A DNA stretch of 46,182 nt, taken from contig CAMMLJ010000013.1 of NCBI GenBank assembly GCA_946497695.1, positions 1 to 46,182 of the forward strand, given 5' to 3'. How positions within the stretch are numbered: position 1 is the stretch's first letter; the number at the start of each line of letters is the position of its first letter. Origin of the DNA: an uncultured Clostridium sp. Its GTDB lineage: Bacteria; Bacillota; Clostridia; TANB77; CAG-508. The notes below the pieces were generated by a model. That model saw only the letters and a program-made list of their open reading frames with translations. It had not been told where the DNA came from and searched no databases. Below are positions 7,110-16,971 of this stretch, one piece after another. Position numbers and translations under genes: made by a program.

Positions 7110-7961
7110 TTAATTACTATATGCATCAAATTCAGAGATTTCAGGATATTCATTGTTCAATGTATTTGGATTAATTCTTATATATAACATATAAAATGAG
7201 GTAGCAAATATACTGCTTGCATCATGCATAAGTATGCCATGAAAATTAGTATTATATTCAGTATTATTATTAACTTTTAATTTAACTTCAAATGTATGCT
7301 CTTCGTCATTTACATCTGGATAATATTCAGCTGTCACAAGATCAACAATAGTAAACGTTACTATAGCTTCATTATTTCCTAATTGTTCAACATTTTTAAT
7401 TTCAGTCACTCCTGTCCTTGGTATATCAAAATCATCAGCCAAAGACAGACTTCTTAACATTTCATTTTTTAATTCTTCACCAGATATATTTTTAAATATA
7501 TAACATTTCAGATTCCAACTTACATCAATATAATCTCCCTCTTCTATATCCGAAAAGCTCATGTTCTCTCCAGTTCTTCCATTTATGTAATTAGTACTTT
7601 CTTCATCTCTTAAATAATAGTTATTATTTTCTTTATCGAAAAAATAAATGTTATCATTCTCTATTTTTGAGATTTTTCCATCTCTAGATGTAATCTCATC
7701 ATTTAAAAATTTATCTGTAATATCTTCCGCTGTTGATTCCTCTATAACATTTGACTTTTCTTCTACATCTACAACTCTTCTCTGGTATTCTTCTGACTCA
7801 TCAGCAATTGCCCATAAAGCAAAGGCTATCCAAAAAATAACTAAAATTGTAAAAAGTATTATTCCAGCTATTTTTAATTTTTTTATCTTCAATGCTAGGC
7901 CTAATACAGTCAAAGAAATACTAACTATTAATATAACTACTGTTCCATATATTATTAGCAT
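7110..7961 (-). CDS. Membrane-anchored protein of unknown function
   Basis: 283 residues that I do not recognise. Two hydrophobic helices lie at about 3-24 and 32-54, separated by a KIKKLK turn. An acidic linker (about 58-85) follows, then a soluble region predicted to be mostly beta strand (about 90-280), including NGRTGENMSFSDIEEGDYI, a pattern seen in small beta-barrel or OB-like repeats. The soluble part is probably outside the cytoplasm. A GGAAG ribosome site precedes ATG 7961. It lies downstream of dacF on the same strand, with a 44-bp gap and no clear terminator, so read-through is possible. Confidence 0.6.
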   Translation of the reverse strand: MLIIYGTVVILIVSISLTVLGLALKIKKLKIAGIILFTILVIFWIAFALWAIADESEEYQRRVVDVEEKSNVIEESTAEDITDKFLNDEITSRDGKISKIENDNIYFFDKENNNYYLRDEESTNYINGRTGENMSFSDIEEGDYIDVSWNLKCYIFKNISGEELKNEMLRSLSLADDFDIPRTGVTEIKNVEQLGNNEAIVTFTIVDLVTAEYYPDVNDEEHTFEVKLKVNNNTEYNTNFHGILMHDASSIFATSFYMLYIRINPNTLNNEYPEISEFDAYSN

Positions 7962-8005
7962 AAAATCACTTCCTTAATTTTTATATATTATAACATATAA
8001 CTAGT

Positions 8006-9290
8006 CTAAAAAAGTCTTTTCATATAAAAACAGGGATTCAAAGAACGTCCCCGAATCCCTATCTCCATATTCTTAATATTATTTACTATAAAACTCTTTA
8101 AATAATCAATAAATTCAAGTTTGTTTATAGCTTTATCAGCACTTATTGTAAGCTCTAATATTTTTTCATCATCTATATATACACATAGTTTACCTATATA
8201 TGTGTCTTTTTGAATTGGTGCTGTTATTTCATTTATATTAAAGATTTTTACATTGATTTTTTCTTTATCTAATTTTTTTATTGGATAATAATAATTGTCT
8301 AGTTCCTCTAATTTAGTTGTAATATTCTCTACCTTTCCTTTTATTACAGTTATCCTTTTCTCGTTTATCTGTTTCCATTCATTATACTTGTCATTTATTA
8401 TGTCTTCTAAATTATATATTTCATAATTAGCATATGCATACCCAATTAGTTTTACACTATCATTTGTTCTATCTTTTTTTGTGTCTGCACCTAAAACTAC
8501 AGTAATTATATTCATTCCGTCTCTATTTACAGAAGTTACTATACATCTATTGGCTCCATTAGTAAAACCAGTTTTTACTCCGTTTACTCCATATAAATTA
8601 CCTAACAATTCATTTGTATTTTTCAAGTCTTTACTCCTACCATTAATTGATATTGTAATATATTTAGTATTAACGATAGTAGCAAATTTTTCTATATTTA
8701 ATGCATAATCAGCCATTTTAGCAAGCTCAAATGCAGTTGTATAATGTTCTGGCATATCTAGTCCATGTGGAGTAATAAAATGAGTGTTTTCTAATCCTAA
8801 TTCTTCTGCTTTCTTATTCATTTTTTCTGCAAATCCTTCTACACTGCCCCCAACATATTCTGCCAAAGCAACTGCTGAGTCATTACCGAGAAACCATTAA
8901 TAATCCATACAATAAATTGTTTACAGTAATTTTATCTCCTGTCTTGAGCCCTAATCTAGACCCACCTGTTCCAGCAGATTTTTTAGAGACAGTAACTGTA
9001 TCATTCAAATTAGCATTCTCTATTACTACAATTGCAGTCATTATTTTTGTAGTAGATGCCATAGGTCGCCTTTCATTTTCTGCCTTGCCCCATATAACTC
9101 TTTTAGATTGTCTATCATATATTATAGCAGCACGTGAATTTAATTTTGGTTCCTCTTTATTGTTTGCAGTCTCTATTACATCCTCTGTCCAATTAATAAT
9201 TTCCATATCATCTATATCATCTGCATATACTACACTTGTAAAAAATAAATTTATAATTATTAATATCACAAATAACTTTCTTATACACAC
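8006..9290 (-). CDS. dacF: D-alanyl-D-alanine carboxypeptidase, read through a +1 frameshift at CGG
   Basis: A serine D,D-carboxypeptidase (peptidase S11, DacF/PBP5 type) that trims peptidoglycan stem peptides outside the membrane. GTG start at 9290, signal peptide about 1-23 (VVYA|DD), active-site STTK at 79-82. The first frame then ends ...LLMVS-CGG-stop. Skipping one base at that CGG (8888) gives ...LLMVS-GNDSAVALAEYV, exactly the catalytic S-G-N motif, and the second frame continues through GVKTGFTNGA (K-T-G motif). The joined product is about 415 residues, normal for the family. Without the shift the enzyme lacks two of three motifs. A second in-frame CGG at 8053 lies inside a repeat element; a shift there would stop at 8038 instead of 8006. 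A pseudogene or assembly error is the alternative, weakened by the two other identical cases nearby. Confidence 0.85.
8032..8060. repeat. REP-like element overlapping the dacF 3' end
   Basis: AGGGATTC/GAATCCCT arms around a core containing ACGTCCCC. One of at least five copies in the window; here it supplies the last codons of dacF, including the fourth in-frame CGG. Confidence 0.6.
8886..8888 (-). other. In-frame CGG: candidate +1 frameshift site in dacF
   Basis: Minus-strand context TTTCT-CGG-TAATGAC. Reading TCT, skipping C, then GGT AAT yields Ser-Gly-Asn, the invariant motif. The zero frame meets TAA directly after CGG. Confidence 0.7.
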
Positions 9291-9292
9291 AA

Positions 9293-9332
9293 AAAAATCA
9301 CCTATTCAAATATATTCAAATAAGTGATTTTT
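9293..9332 (-). terminator. Terminator of the secretion-like operon
   Basis: 14-bp stem with one G-U pair (AAAAATCACTTATT against AATAGGTGATTTTT) and a T-run on the minus strand. The downstream arm contains AGGTGA, the probable ribosome site of dacF, so the hairpin may also hide dacF from ribosomes on read-through RNA. Confidence 0.75.
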
Positions 9333-9340
9333 ATTCTTTT

Positions 9341-10357
9341 TTATTCCTCCCATGGAGCTTTTCTTTCTTCTAAAACTCCATATTCTTTCTCTTTTTCTTC
9401 CTCTTCTTTCTTGCGTTGTTCTTCTAATTTTCTTTCTTCATCTAACTTTCTTTCTAGTCTTGATTTATTTCCTTGTTCTTCTTCTAATTTATGTTTTTCA
9501 GCCTCTACATCTGATGGCTTATAATTTGAGGTTTGTATTGGTTCATTTGTATTTCTATTAGTTAATGATATTTGGCCATAATTTATATCTATTCCCAAAC
9601 TTGATGTAGTACCATCTTTTCTTGGAACTACCATATCAACACTACTTTTACCACACTCTCCAGGTTGCTCATCTGTCCTTGCAGTTCTTGCTCCCACAAA
9701 GTCTGGGTTAAGCTCAAATTTATTGTCTGGTCTTAAACCAACTAAACAAATTGTACCATTTTTAGTAATCCCCATATATTGTTCTGCATATCCAGTCTCT
9801 CTACCTACTACATCTCTAGAGAAATTTTCATCTTCTATTCTTACTAATGAAACTAATTCTAATCCGGTATCTTCTTGCATTTTATTTACTGTTTCTTTTT
9901 GCTCTTCTTTTTCTTCTTCCTTCTTTAAATCTGTTTTATCTTCTTGTTTAGAAATTTCTTCCAAATCTTTTGGCTCTATTTCTTTTAATTCTAAACATTG
10001 AGGTGGAATTAATGCTATTAATTCTTTATGATACTCATCTGTTATTTCTAATAAACCTTGCTCATTTGTTGTGGCTATTAATTCATAATTTTTATAAATA
10101 TCATAGTTACCCGTTTTATAAGCAACCAAAGCCAATTCTTTTGCTTTCGCTTTTATTTGGTCTAATTCTAAATCTGACAAAGAATAGATATTTTCAATAT
10201 CTCCTTTAGATTTTTCTTCACTCAATAATTTATCTTTAAGAGATATTAAATACTTACCATCTTGTTCCTTATCTTCTAATTTTTTTATTTGCTTTTCTAT
10301 TTCTTGAATTCTTTCATTTTGTAATTCCAGTCTTTCTGATAAATCTTTTTCTGCCAT
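9341..10357 (-). CDS. Charged coiled-coil protein, last gene of the secretion-like operon
   Basis: 338 residues, not recognised. No signal peptide or membrane segment. Residues 1-45 form a charged coiled coil (LQNERIQEIEKQIKKLEDKE). A helical region and an acidic, Lys/Glu-rich linker (about 135-165) follow. Then comes a compact domain (about 168-275) with many Gly and polar residues (GYAEQYMGITKNGTICLVGL), and finally a long Glu/Lys/Arg coiled tail (about 285-330) ending ERKAPWEE. It starts 17 bp after the VirB8-like gene and is followed by the operon terminator. Being cytosolic in a locus of exported or membrane proteins, it could be a secreted substrate, a chaperone or a scaffold; nothing in the sequence decides this. 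Confidence 0.6.
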   Translation of the reverse strand: MAEKDLSERLELQNERIQEIEKQIKKLEDKEQDGKYLISLKDKLLSEEKSKGDIENIYSLSDLELDQIKAKAKELALVAYKTGNYDIYKNYELIATTNEQGLLEITDEYHKELIALIPPQCLELKEIEPKDLEEISKQEDKTDLKKEEEKEEQKETVNKMQEDTGLELVSLVRIEDENFSRDVVGRETGYAEQYMGITKNGTICLVGLRPDNKFELNPDFVGARTARTDEQPGECGKSSVDMVVPRKDGTTSSLGIDINYGQISLTNRNTNEPIQTSNYKPSDVEAEKHKLEEEQGNKSRLERKLDEERKLEEQRKKEEEEKEKEYGVLEERKAPWEE

Positions 10358-10374
10358 AATTATCTCCCTCCAAT

Positions 10375-10950
10375 CTATTGTTTTACATCAAATGATAGTT
10401 GAAAATCATTAAATCCATTTTCAATTAAAATAAATTTTTGATCCATAGAATAACTTGAATCTAATGGTGTTTTTACTGTAGTAAATAATATATAATATTT
10501 TCCTTGTCTCTCTATATTGTTATATTCTACAGTTATTAGACTTGAAGGAAATTTTTCTTTCGCATAATTTGCAAAATCGTCTACTGTTCTGAAATAGTTG
10601 TTTTTAAAGTCCGGATATAATAAGGCATAAGCCTTATCATAATCCTTACTTTCTATATATCTGATAAATTTTCCACAATATTGTTGTATTCTAGTTCTTT
10701 CGTCTTTATCTTTTAAATCCTCTATTTCTAATTGGTTAGTATTTTCTTCTATTTCTTCCGCAGTTACAATATTTTCTTGTACAACTGTATTAACTACATT
10801 TTCATTTTTACTAGCTTCTAATTTTTTGACATTCTCCATTACTTTAAATATGGAATTAATATTTATAATTGTCCATATTACTACAGCTACTGTTAGTATT
10901 ACTAAAATTATCTTTTCATTTCTTATTTTCAGATCTCTTTTATTTCTCAT
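10375..10950 (-). CDS. VirB8/NTF2-like membrane protein, second copy
   Basis: 191 residues: a basic cytoplasmic start, one membrane helix at about 14-35, a linker rich in Asn, Glu and Val, then a domain (about 85-190) with the pattern of NTF2-like VirB8 folds (YIESKDYDKAYALLYPDF, then FRTVDDFANYAKEKFP). In Gram-positive conjugation systems such proteins (TcpC and relatives) are assembly factors of the channel. The same 'K-x-Y-x-x-A-Y-x-[LM]-L' helix occurs in the 15977-16930 protein, so the locus holds two related NTF2-like proteins. Located between a single-TM protein and the coiled-coil gene, with 15-17 bp gaps. Confidence 0.65.
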   Translation of the reverse strand: MRNKRDLKIRNEKIILVILTVAVVIWTIININSIFKVMENVKKLEASKNENVVNTVVQENIVTAEEIEENTNQLEIEDLKDKDERTRIQQYCGKFIRYIESKDYDKAYALLYPDFKNNYFRTVDDFANYAKEKFPSSLITVEYNNIERQGKYYILFTTVKTPLDSSYSMDQKFILIENGFNDFQLSFDVKQ

Positions 10951-10965
10951 TCTATCCTCCTATAA

Positions 10966-11556
10966 CTAATTGGAACTATTTGACAAAAAGCTTACATATG
11001 CTGATGAATAACTAGCTGTAATATAGCACTCTAAAGTTTTATCAATATTTTTATATTTTATCATTAAAACTGCAGATAAACTACTGCCTTCTGTTTCTTT
11101 TATAGAATCTTCGTCATATTCTGCTGATTCAAATTCTAAATTTGTTTCTCCCAATTTTTTTATAGCATTAACTAAAGAATAGAATTCATTAATATTTTGA
11201 TCTTTTATTCCTGTTAATTTTCTCATACCTTTGTCAGTATAGTATTGCTTTAACTCCTCTTGCGAGGTCATATTTTGGGTTTCTGCTGCAATTTGTGGAA
11301 CTGTTCCTGTCATAAAATCAGAAATATTTCTACTTAATTCTGTACTAGTCATATTTCCTCCATATTTAGAATTAAAAGCATTTCCATTAGTAACATAAGT
11401 TATATTTTCTGTTTTTTTAGAAAAATCTTGTACTTCTTCTGCTACTTTTACATTAACTAATTCTTCTCGTATATGTTTAGCTTCTATTCCTAATATTATA
11501 GAAATAACTAAATTTAGTATTAGCATAATTATTAGTAAAAATTTTATATGTTTCAT
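10966..11556 (-). CDS. Single-pass membrane protein of the secretion-like locus
   Basis: 196 residues, unknown. A membrane helix or uncleaved signal sits at about 5-25 (FLLIIMLILNLVISIILGI), followed by a soluble, probably extracytoplasmic region rich in Ser, Thr, Asn and Glu. The C-terminal third (about 135-190) is predicted as beta strands with repeated Tyr and Ser. No cysteine pair or known motif stands out. It follows the giant hydrolase gene by 23 bp and precedes the VirB8-like gene by 15 bp, so it is probably a structural or assembly partner. A pilus-tip (VirB5-like) role would be a guess. Confidence 0.55.
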   Translation of the reverse strand: MKHIKFLLIIMLILNLVISIILGIEAKHIREELVNVKVAEEVQDFSKKTENITYVTNGNAFNSKYGGNMTSTELSRNISDFMTGTVPQIAAETQNMTSQEELKQYYTDKGMRKLTGIKDQNINEFYSLVNAIKKLGETNLEFESAEYDEDSIKETEGSSLSAVLMIKYKNIDKTLECYITASYSSAYVSFLSNSSN

Positions 11557-11579
11557 TTTTTACCTCTTTTCTAATAGAC

Positions 11580-14500
11580 TTAATATGGTAGTGCAGATAA
11601 ATTTTGACCTTCTCCGTATTTATCTGATGGTTGTTTTGTTTTTATCCAATTAATAATTCCTTCTTCGTCAATTGCTCCAGTTAGAGCATCTCTTGCTAAT
11701 ACATATTGTGATGTCCATCTAGCTTCCAATGTTCCTAATGAAGAATTCATTGGACAAGCAGCGGTTAACATTTTTCTAACTGCTGGTTCATCACTATCTG
11801 ATTGCGAAAATACTGCAAACCATACGTTAGGCTTTCCATTCCAGTTAACTAGTGACATAAATGTTCCTTGCGTTATTGGATCTTTTTCTAGTAACCATTC
11901 TTTATCTGTTCCCGTATATGGTTCAATTAGATATTGATTTATCGCCACTTGCATCTGTACCTCCATAAATCCATCTCTATCTTTAGAACAAATTGAAGTA
12001 AATGCTTGTTTTATCGCACTTTCCGAATTTATTATTTCTTCCACACCCATATTAACAAAAGGTTGTAATTCTGAACATAAAGATGGATTTAATTCTATCG
12101 CTTTTTGACAAAATTCTGAAATATTATTAAAATTTTTTGAAGGCTTATCATACTTTTTTGTTGTCCATTGTGCAATACCTACTGCTAACTCGTCAGTTGT
12201 TGTTAATCCTACTGCTTCTGGACCTTCTCCAGGTGTATCTGTTCCTCCAGCTTCATAAGGTATCCAATAGAAATATGCCCAATCTGTTTCTAAGCTATTA
12301 TCTACTAATCTAATATAAGATTCTACATCTTCAACCATAGAATTTTCTCTATTTAAAAAATATAAAGCTATATCTGAATTTGTTGTGGTTCCTATAACAG
12401 TTCCCTCTTTTATATATCTTTTACCATCTTTTTCTAGATAGGCAGGTGCATCCATTCTTTTCTGCTCTGCTTCTTCAAATTCTTCTGCTACTGGTTCAGC
12501 CTCTCTATAATCATCAGCATATCCATTTTCTATAAAATATCTATTTGTATGTTTTACTTGTTGATATTCTGATTCTGAATTTGCATCGATTGTTCCCTTT
12601 TTAAATCCTTTTATGTACATTATATATCCTGTACATATTCCTTCATATTCATTATAGAACTCTTCATATTCTGAAACTGCTGAAGTATCTAAAACTTTTA
12701 TCTTTATATAGTCGTCTCCTTCTTCTATAATTTCTCCAGTTACTGGTGAAACTACATTTAAATCTGGTTCGAAACCATCATATGGTGTACTGTCATCTCC
12801 GCTTGAAGAAGGACGATAAGCACATACTAAATTTTCAGAAATTGGTTCATTAAATGGTTGTTGAGATTGAATTCTAGCTGCACTTCCACAGTCATATCTC
12901 TTATTTTCTCCTGCACATATGAAAACATGTGATGCACTTGTTTTCTCTGCATTTGTCTGACCTACGAAAACAATATCTCCTGCTTTAATTTCATCAACAC
13001 TTTCAATTTTTTCCCAACCTTGTTTTTTACAATATTCCATTAATGGACTTGCAGCAGCTGATGTTGTTAGTCCATATTCTGGTTGGTCTGTATATCCACA
13101 TTTATACAATGCCCAAGAAACTAATCTATCACAACTTATTCTCTTTATTCCATCACTATTTGTTTCTCCATTTACTGGTGGCATATGTTCTGCATGTCCA
13201 TACGTAAAACCATTCTCTCTTACATAATCTGTAACTTCTTGTGCTGCATTTAAAAATTCTGTTACAAAATCTTCTGATGAAGATGAATTTGTATTAGAAT
13301 TGCCAGAAGGTGTCTCTTCTGTATTGTTATCTCCAGATGCAACTGTAGAATCCGGATTAAAGTTTGGTTGGTATATTTGCACTTCTTCATCTTCTTCTAT
13401 TCTTTCACTTCCATCTGCTTCATATCCAGCCTTAATATTATCTGTTGAAACTTTACTCCTTATTAAAGTTCCATAATCTGCTTGCTGTTTTTCATATCTT
13501 CTTACTGGCCAGTATAAATTAACATAACCACTTATTGGCCATTGGAAAACATGTGTATCATCTACCCTTAAATCATCTTTTGTAAAATATCCCAATTCTA
13601 CAAATAATTTCTTTAAGTCCCTTAATATATATTCAGAATCTTCCGTTTTTGAATTTTCTAGTATAGAAAATGCTGAAAGTGCATTTTGTCTAGCATTAAC
13701 TTCTTTATATAAGTTTATTCCTTCTTCATCTTCTTTAGCTTCTACTGCATCTTCTGCCGCTTTTCTTGCAACTTCATCTACTTCTTCAGAATTTGCAAAT
13801 ATATTTTGATTTTCATCCCATGATGCAGAATATGCATCATCATAAACTTTTCTTAATTCATCTATTTTTTCTGCTGTCTCTTTACTCCCATCATATATAA
13901 AATATTTTGGTGGCTCTCCATCTGTTCCAACAAACAACTCTTTTGTATGTTCATTAACTTTTCCTCTTATTGCATCTTCTACTTGAACTAATTCACTACC
14001 TGCTCCTACAGTTTCTACTGTATAAAAAGCTCCTTTATCGTTTTCTGCTAAAACACTATCATCAGACTGTTCAACTGGTACAAATTTATTTTCATATGTA
14101 GTTTGATTTTGACTCCAATTATATGCATTATAACCATCATATTCACCAGTTTCATCTACGAAGATAACATCTCTATACCAGTGTTTGTTTACTTGAGTTA
14201 TATATGGTTGAACTCTACTTATTTTTGTACCTTCACCTTGTCCTTCTGCATTATTATAATCAATTGCTGCATTTATAGATTCAGTTGATAAACCGATTTT
14301 CTCCAATTCCGTATTTAATTCTTTTAATTCCTCAGCCATTTTAGCATCTTTTTCAACTAATTTATTAACATCTGCTTGTACTTTTGATTGTATTTCTTTA
14401 AACTTATCTTGTAAAAATTCAAATAACTCGTTTTCCTTTTCCTCTTTCTCTTCGTCTGTTAAATCAGCATTTTTATATTCTTCAAATTTTTTATAAAATT

Positions 14501-15963
14501 CATCCATAATACCTGTAGTACTACCATTATAATTCCATCCGCTGAAAATCAGGAACATCATGAACTGTTTTTCCTACAATTTCTGCATAGGACTTTCCTA
14601 CTTCATCAGTATAAAAAGTAGCATCTGGATCCTCTTTTTTAGCTTCTTCAATAGCATTATCTAAATACTTGTTAAACATATTTTCAATAGAATGATCATA
14701 ATTAAGCAATGCTGTATCATCTGCTCCATCATATCTTTGTAAAATAGTTTCATTATCTCTTAAGTATTTTCTATTATTTCCACTATCAATACTTGCTGAA
14801 ATAAATGCTTCGAAGTTACTATATCCTGCTTGTATATTTTTTACCATATCAGATGATTGGTGACTATCTATAAAATCTTTTATTGTTTGTAAATCTGTTA
14901 CTGACAATTTATTTTCACTACTTATTTGCATATCTAAATTTGCTAAAGACTCATCTACTGCAGCAAAATTTGTTCCTTCCTCTGGAGGGGTTGTTATATG
15001 ATATTCAAATTTAATATTTACGTCACTTTTTATTGTTTTAATATGTATCTCTGTACTTTCTTCCTTATCCATATCAAATCTATATACCAAATCTGGTGCC
15101 ATAGTAGCCAAATGTAGTGTTAAAGATAATTCTAATGGCTTACCATATCTTGCTGTCCAACCTTCCATATTATAAGTATAATATGAAGTCTTAAATGGTG
15201 CTTCCCAAACCTTAAATGTTAATGTTTTTGATTCTACATCAGAAGAAACACTATCTAAGAATCCCATTTTTTTGGCATTACCATCTTCTCCTTCTGCATT
15301 TTCGTACATACCTTTATCAAAATATAACATACCAAATTGTGGATCACCTGTATCCTTTTCGGTTTCCATTCCAAGTACATATCCTACTGTGTTTCCTATT
15401 ACATTTAAAAGCTTAGAAACTCCCGATTTAAATTTTTCATATGGTACATATGTATTATAATCTGCGGTTAAATACGCATTTAAATATTTACTACTAATTG
15501 TAGCATCATCATTATCACTACCATCTTCTATTATATTTCCATCTTCATCTGTATACTTTCCAAATCCAAATTCATAAGGTGGATATCCCATATTTGATAA
15601 ATAATCAGCTAATTCTTTTTGTTCTTCGGTTCCAAAACGTACAGAGTTACCAGCATAAAAAGTTGCAAGTTCTTTACAAAAAGCTGATGAAAAATCTGAA
15701 AGTTTATTTGTTAATAAACCTGGCATTTCTAGGAAGAATCCAATGATTCCAACTACTATAATAATGACTATTATTATAATTATTATTCCAATTCCAACAG
15801 CACCTAAAGCTCCTAGTCCTTTCAAACTTTTTATAACTCTTGCTAAAAATCTTGTCTTTTTAACAGCTCCTGCTGCTGCATTTCCAGCTTTTTCAACTTT
15901 TTCTGCACCAGAAGTTTGTCTGGTACTGGTTGTATCATTTAAATTATCATTATCTCCTGCCAA
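11580..15963 (-). CDS. Membrane-anchored peptidoglycan hydrolase (NlpC/P60-like plus lysozyme-like), read through a +1 frameshift at CGG
   Basis: Two frames overlap by 35 bp; joined at the CGG at 14541 they give one protein of about 1,460 residues. The N-terminal frame has a poly-Ile membrane anchor (about 55-78) and a large outer region of unknown fold; it would stop after the CGG within four codons. The second frame has no signal or anchor of its own, yet carries an NlpC/P60- or CHAP-like domain (Cys near its codon 477 in ISCDRLVSW, His near 545 in SASHVFICAG), a degenerate beta region, and a C-terminal lysozyme-like part with GIAQW. Such a wall-cutting domain needs export, which the shift provides. 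By analogy with VirB1/CwlT proteins of conjugation systems, it would open peptidoglycan for the channel. A separately started second gene is less likely: its start has only a distant AGGA. Confidence 0.75.
14539..14541 (-). other. In-frame CGG: candidate +1 frameshift site in the anchored hydrolase
   Basis: Minus-strand context TTTCAG-CGG-ATGG. Reading CAG, skipping C, then GGA TGG AAT joins the anchored N-terminal part to the hydrolase part. A T-run four bases upstream could alternatively carry a simple indel. Confidence 0.6.
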
Positions 15964-15976
15964 AATCTCACCACCT

Positions 15977-16930
15977 TTACTCCTCTGTATGAAAGTTAAT
16001 TCTTAAACTATATATTCTAATTGCATTATCTAATTCCGATTGTTTTGTACTTTCATCTCCTGAATATGACTGTAATACTCTAATATTATTAAACATCATA
16101 TATGTTGGAGCATTGCCATCATCACAATATTTATTAAATTGAAAAGTATAACTTTTGCTTTCATTTGGTTGTAATACAATTCCATATGTTCCTACACTTT
16201 TCTCACTTCTTTCGTCTTCTCCTGTGTTTATTACAACTTCATTATTAGTTGTTCCATCAGCAATTACGATTGGATGTGTAGATCTATTTGTTAAAGTAAC
16301 ACTATATAATTCATGGTCATAATAGACCTCTTTATATGATATATTAATTTTTAAATTTTCATCTTCTGCAAAAATATTTAAATTATTTTTTCTTACAAAT
16401 CCTGATATAGATAATTTTAGTGAATCATCATCTTCTGTAAATACAAATTTTTCTTCATCATAATAAAATTCTTTACCTGTAAGGCCTGTTGCCATTAAAT
16501 CTTCCATTAGATTTACATCATATATATATTGTTTTCCTACATTTGAAAAATTCTGAATACTATATGATCTTTTTTCATTAAATTTATTATCCACATATTT
16601 TTTGAAAGAATTTAATGTTGGATATACTGCTTCTTTACAATCATCAGAAAGCATATTATATGCTGCCTCATATTCTTTACTATTACACCTTTGTACAAAT
16701 GTATCTATTGTACTCTCTATTGTAGCATGCCATTTTTCTGGTACTTCATCTTCTGCCATAACAGAAATATTAGGTTCATATGTTGTTTTTGGAATTTCTT
16801 GTTTTGGCATATGCTTTAATATGTAGTTAACAGCAAATATTATTGCCCATGCTATAATAATAAAAATTATTATTCTTTTATATTTCTTAAAAAATCGTCT
16901 AATTCTTAATCTGGTATCAATTAAACTCAT
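15977..16930 (-). CDS. VirB8/NTF2-like membrane protein with C-terminal beta domain
   Basis: 317 residues: basic start, one membrane helix at about 19-38, an NTF2-like domain (about 65-190; FVQRCNSKEYEAAYNMLSDD, then YPTLNSFKKYVDNKF) and a second beta-rich domain (about 200-317; VTLTNRSTHPIVIADG, VLQPNESKSYTFQF) resembling an extracellular Ig-like or DUF4352-like fold. The first domain matches the VirB8 type seen again at 10375-10950. It lies between a VirB6-like channel and the anchored hydrolase, as expected for a periplasmic-side scaffold of a type IV secretion channel. GAGCG precedes the start. Confidence 0.65.
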   Translation of the reverse strand: MSLIDTRLRIRRFFKKYKRIIIFIIIAWAIIFAVNYILKHMPKQEIPKTTYEPNISVMAEDEVPEKWHATIESTIDTFVQRCNSKEYEAAYNMLSDDCKEAVYPTLNSFKKYVDNKFNEKRSYSIQNFSNVGKQYIYDVNLMEDLMATGLTGKEFYYDEEKFVFTEDDDSLKLSISGFVRKNNLNIFAEDENLKINISYKEVYYDHELYSVTLTNRSTHPIVIADGTTNNEVVINTGEDERSEKSVGTYGIVLQPNESKSYTFQFNKYCDDGNAPTYMMFNNIRVLQSYSGDESTKQSELDNAIRIYSLRINFHTEE

Positions 16931-16971
16931 TTTCGCTCCTTATATTAATTAATCATTTATTTTTATGAAGG

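Noticed and set aside
7090..7113. ATG with a good AAGGAG site opening seven codons on the plus strand
   Set aside because: Too short to support; may be a cut-off gene start from the integration event.
14527..14561. Classical translational coupling between two overlapping genes instead of a frameshift
   Set aside because: The second part would lack any export signal although it carries wall-hydrolase domains, and its ribosome site is poor; kept only as an alternative.
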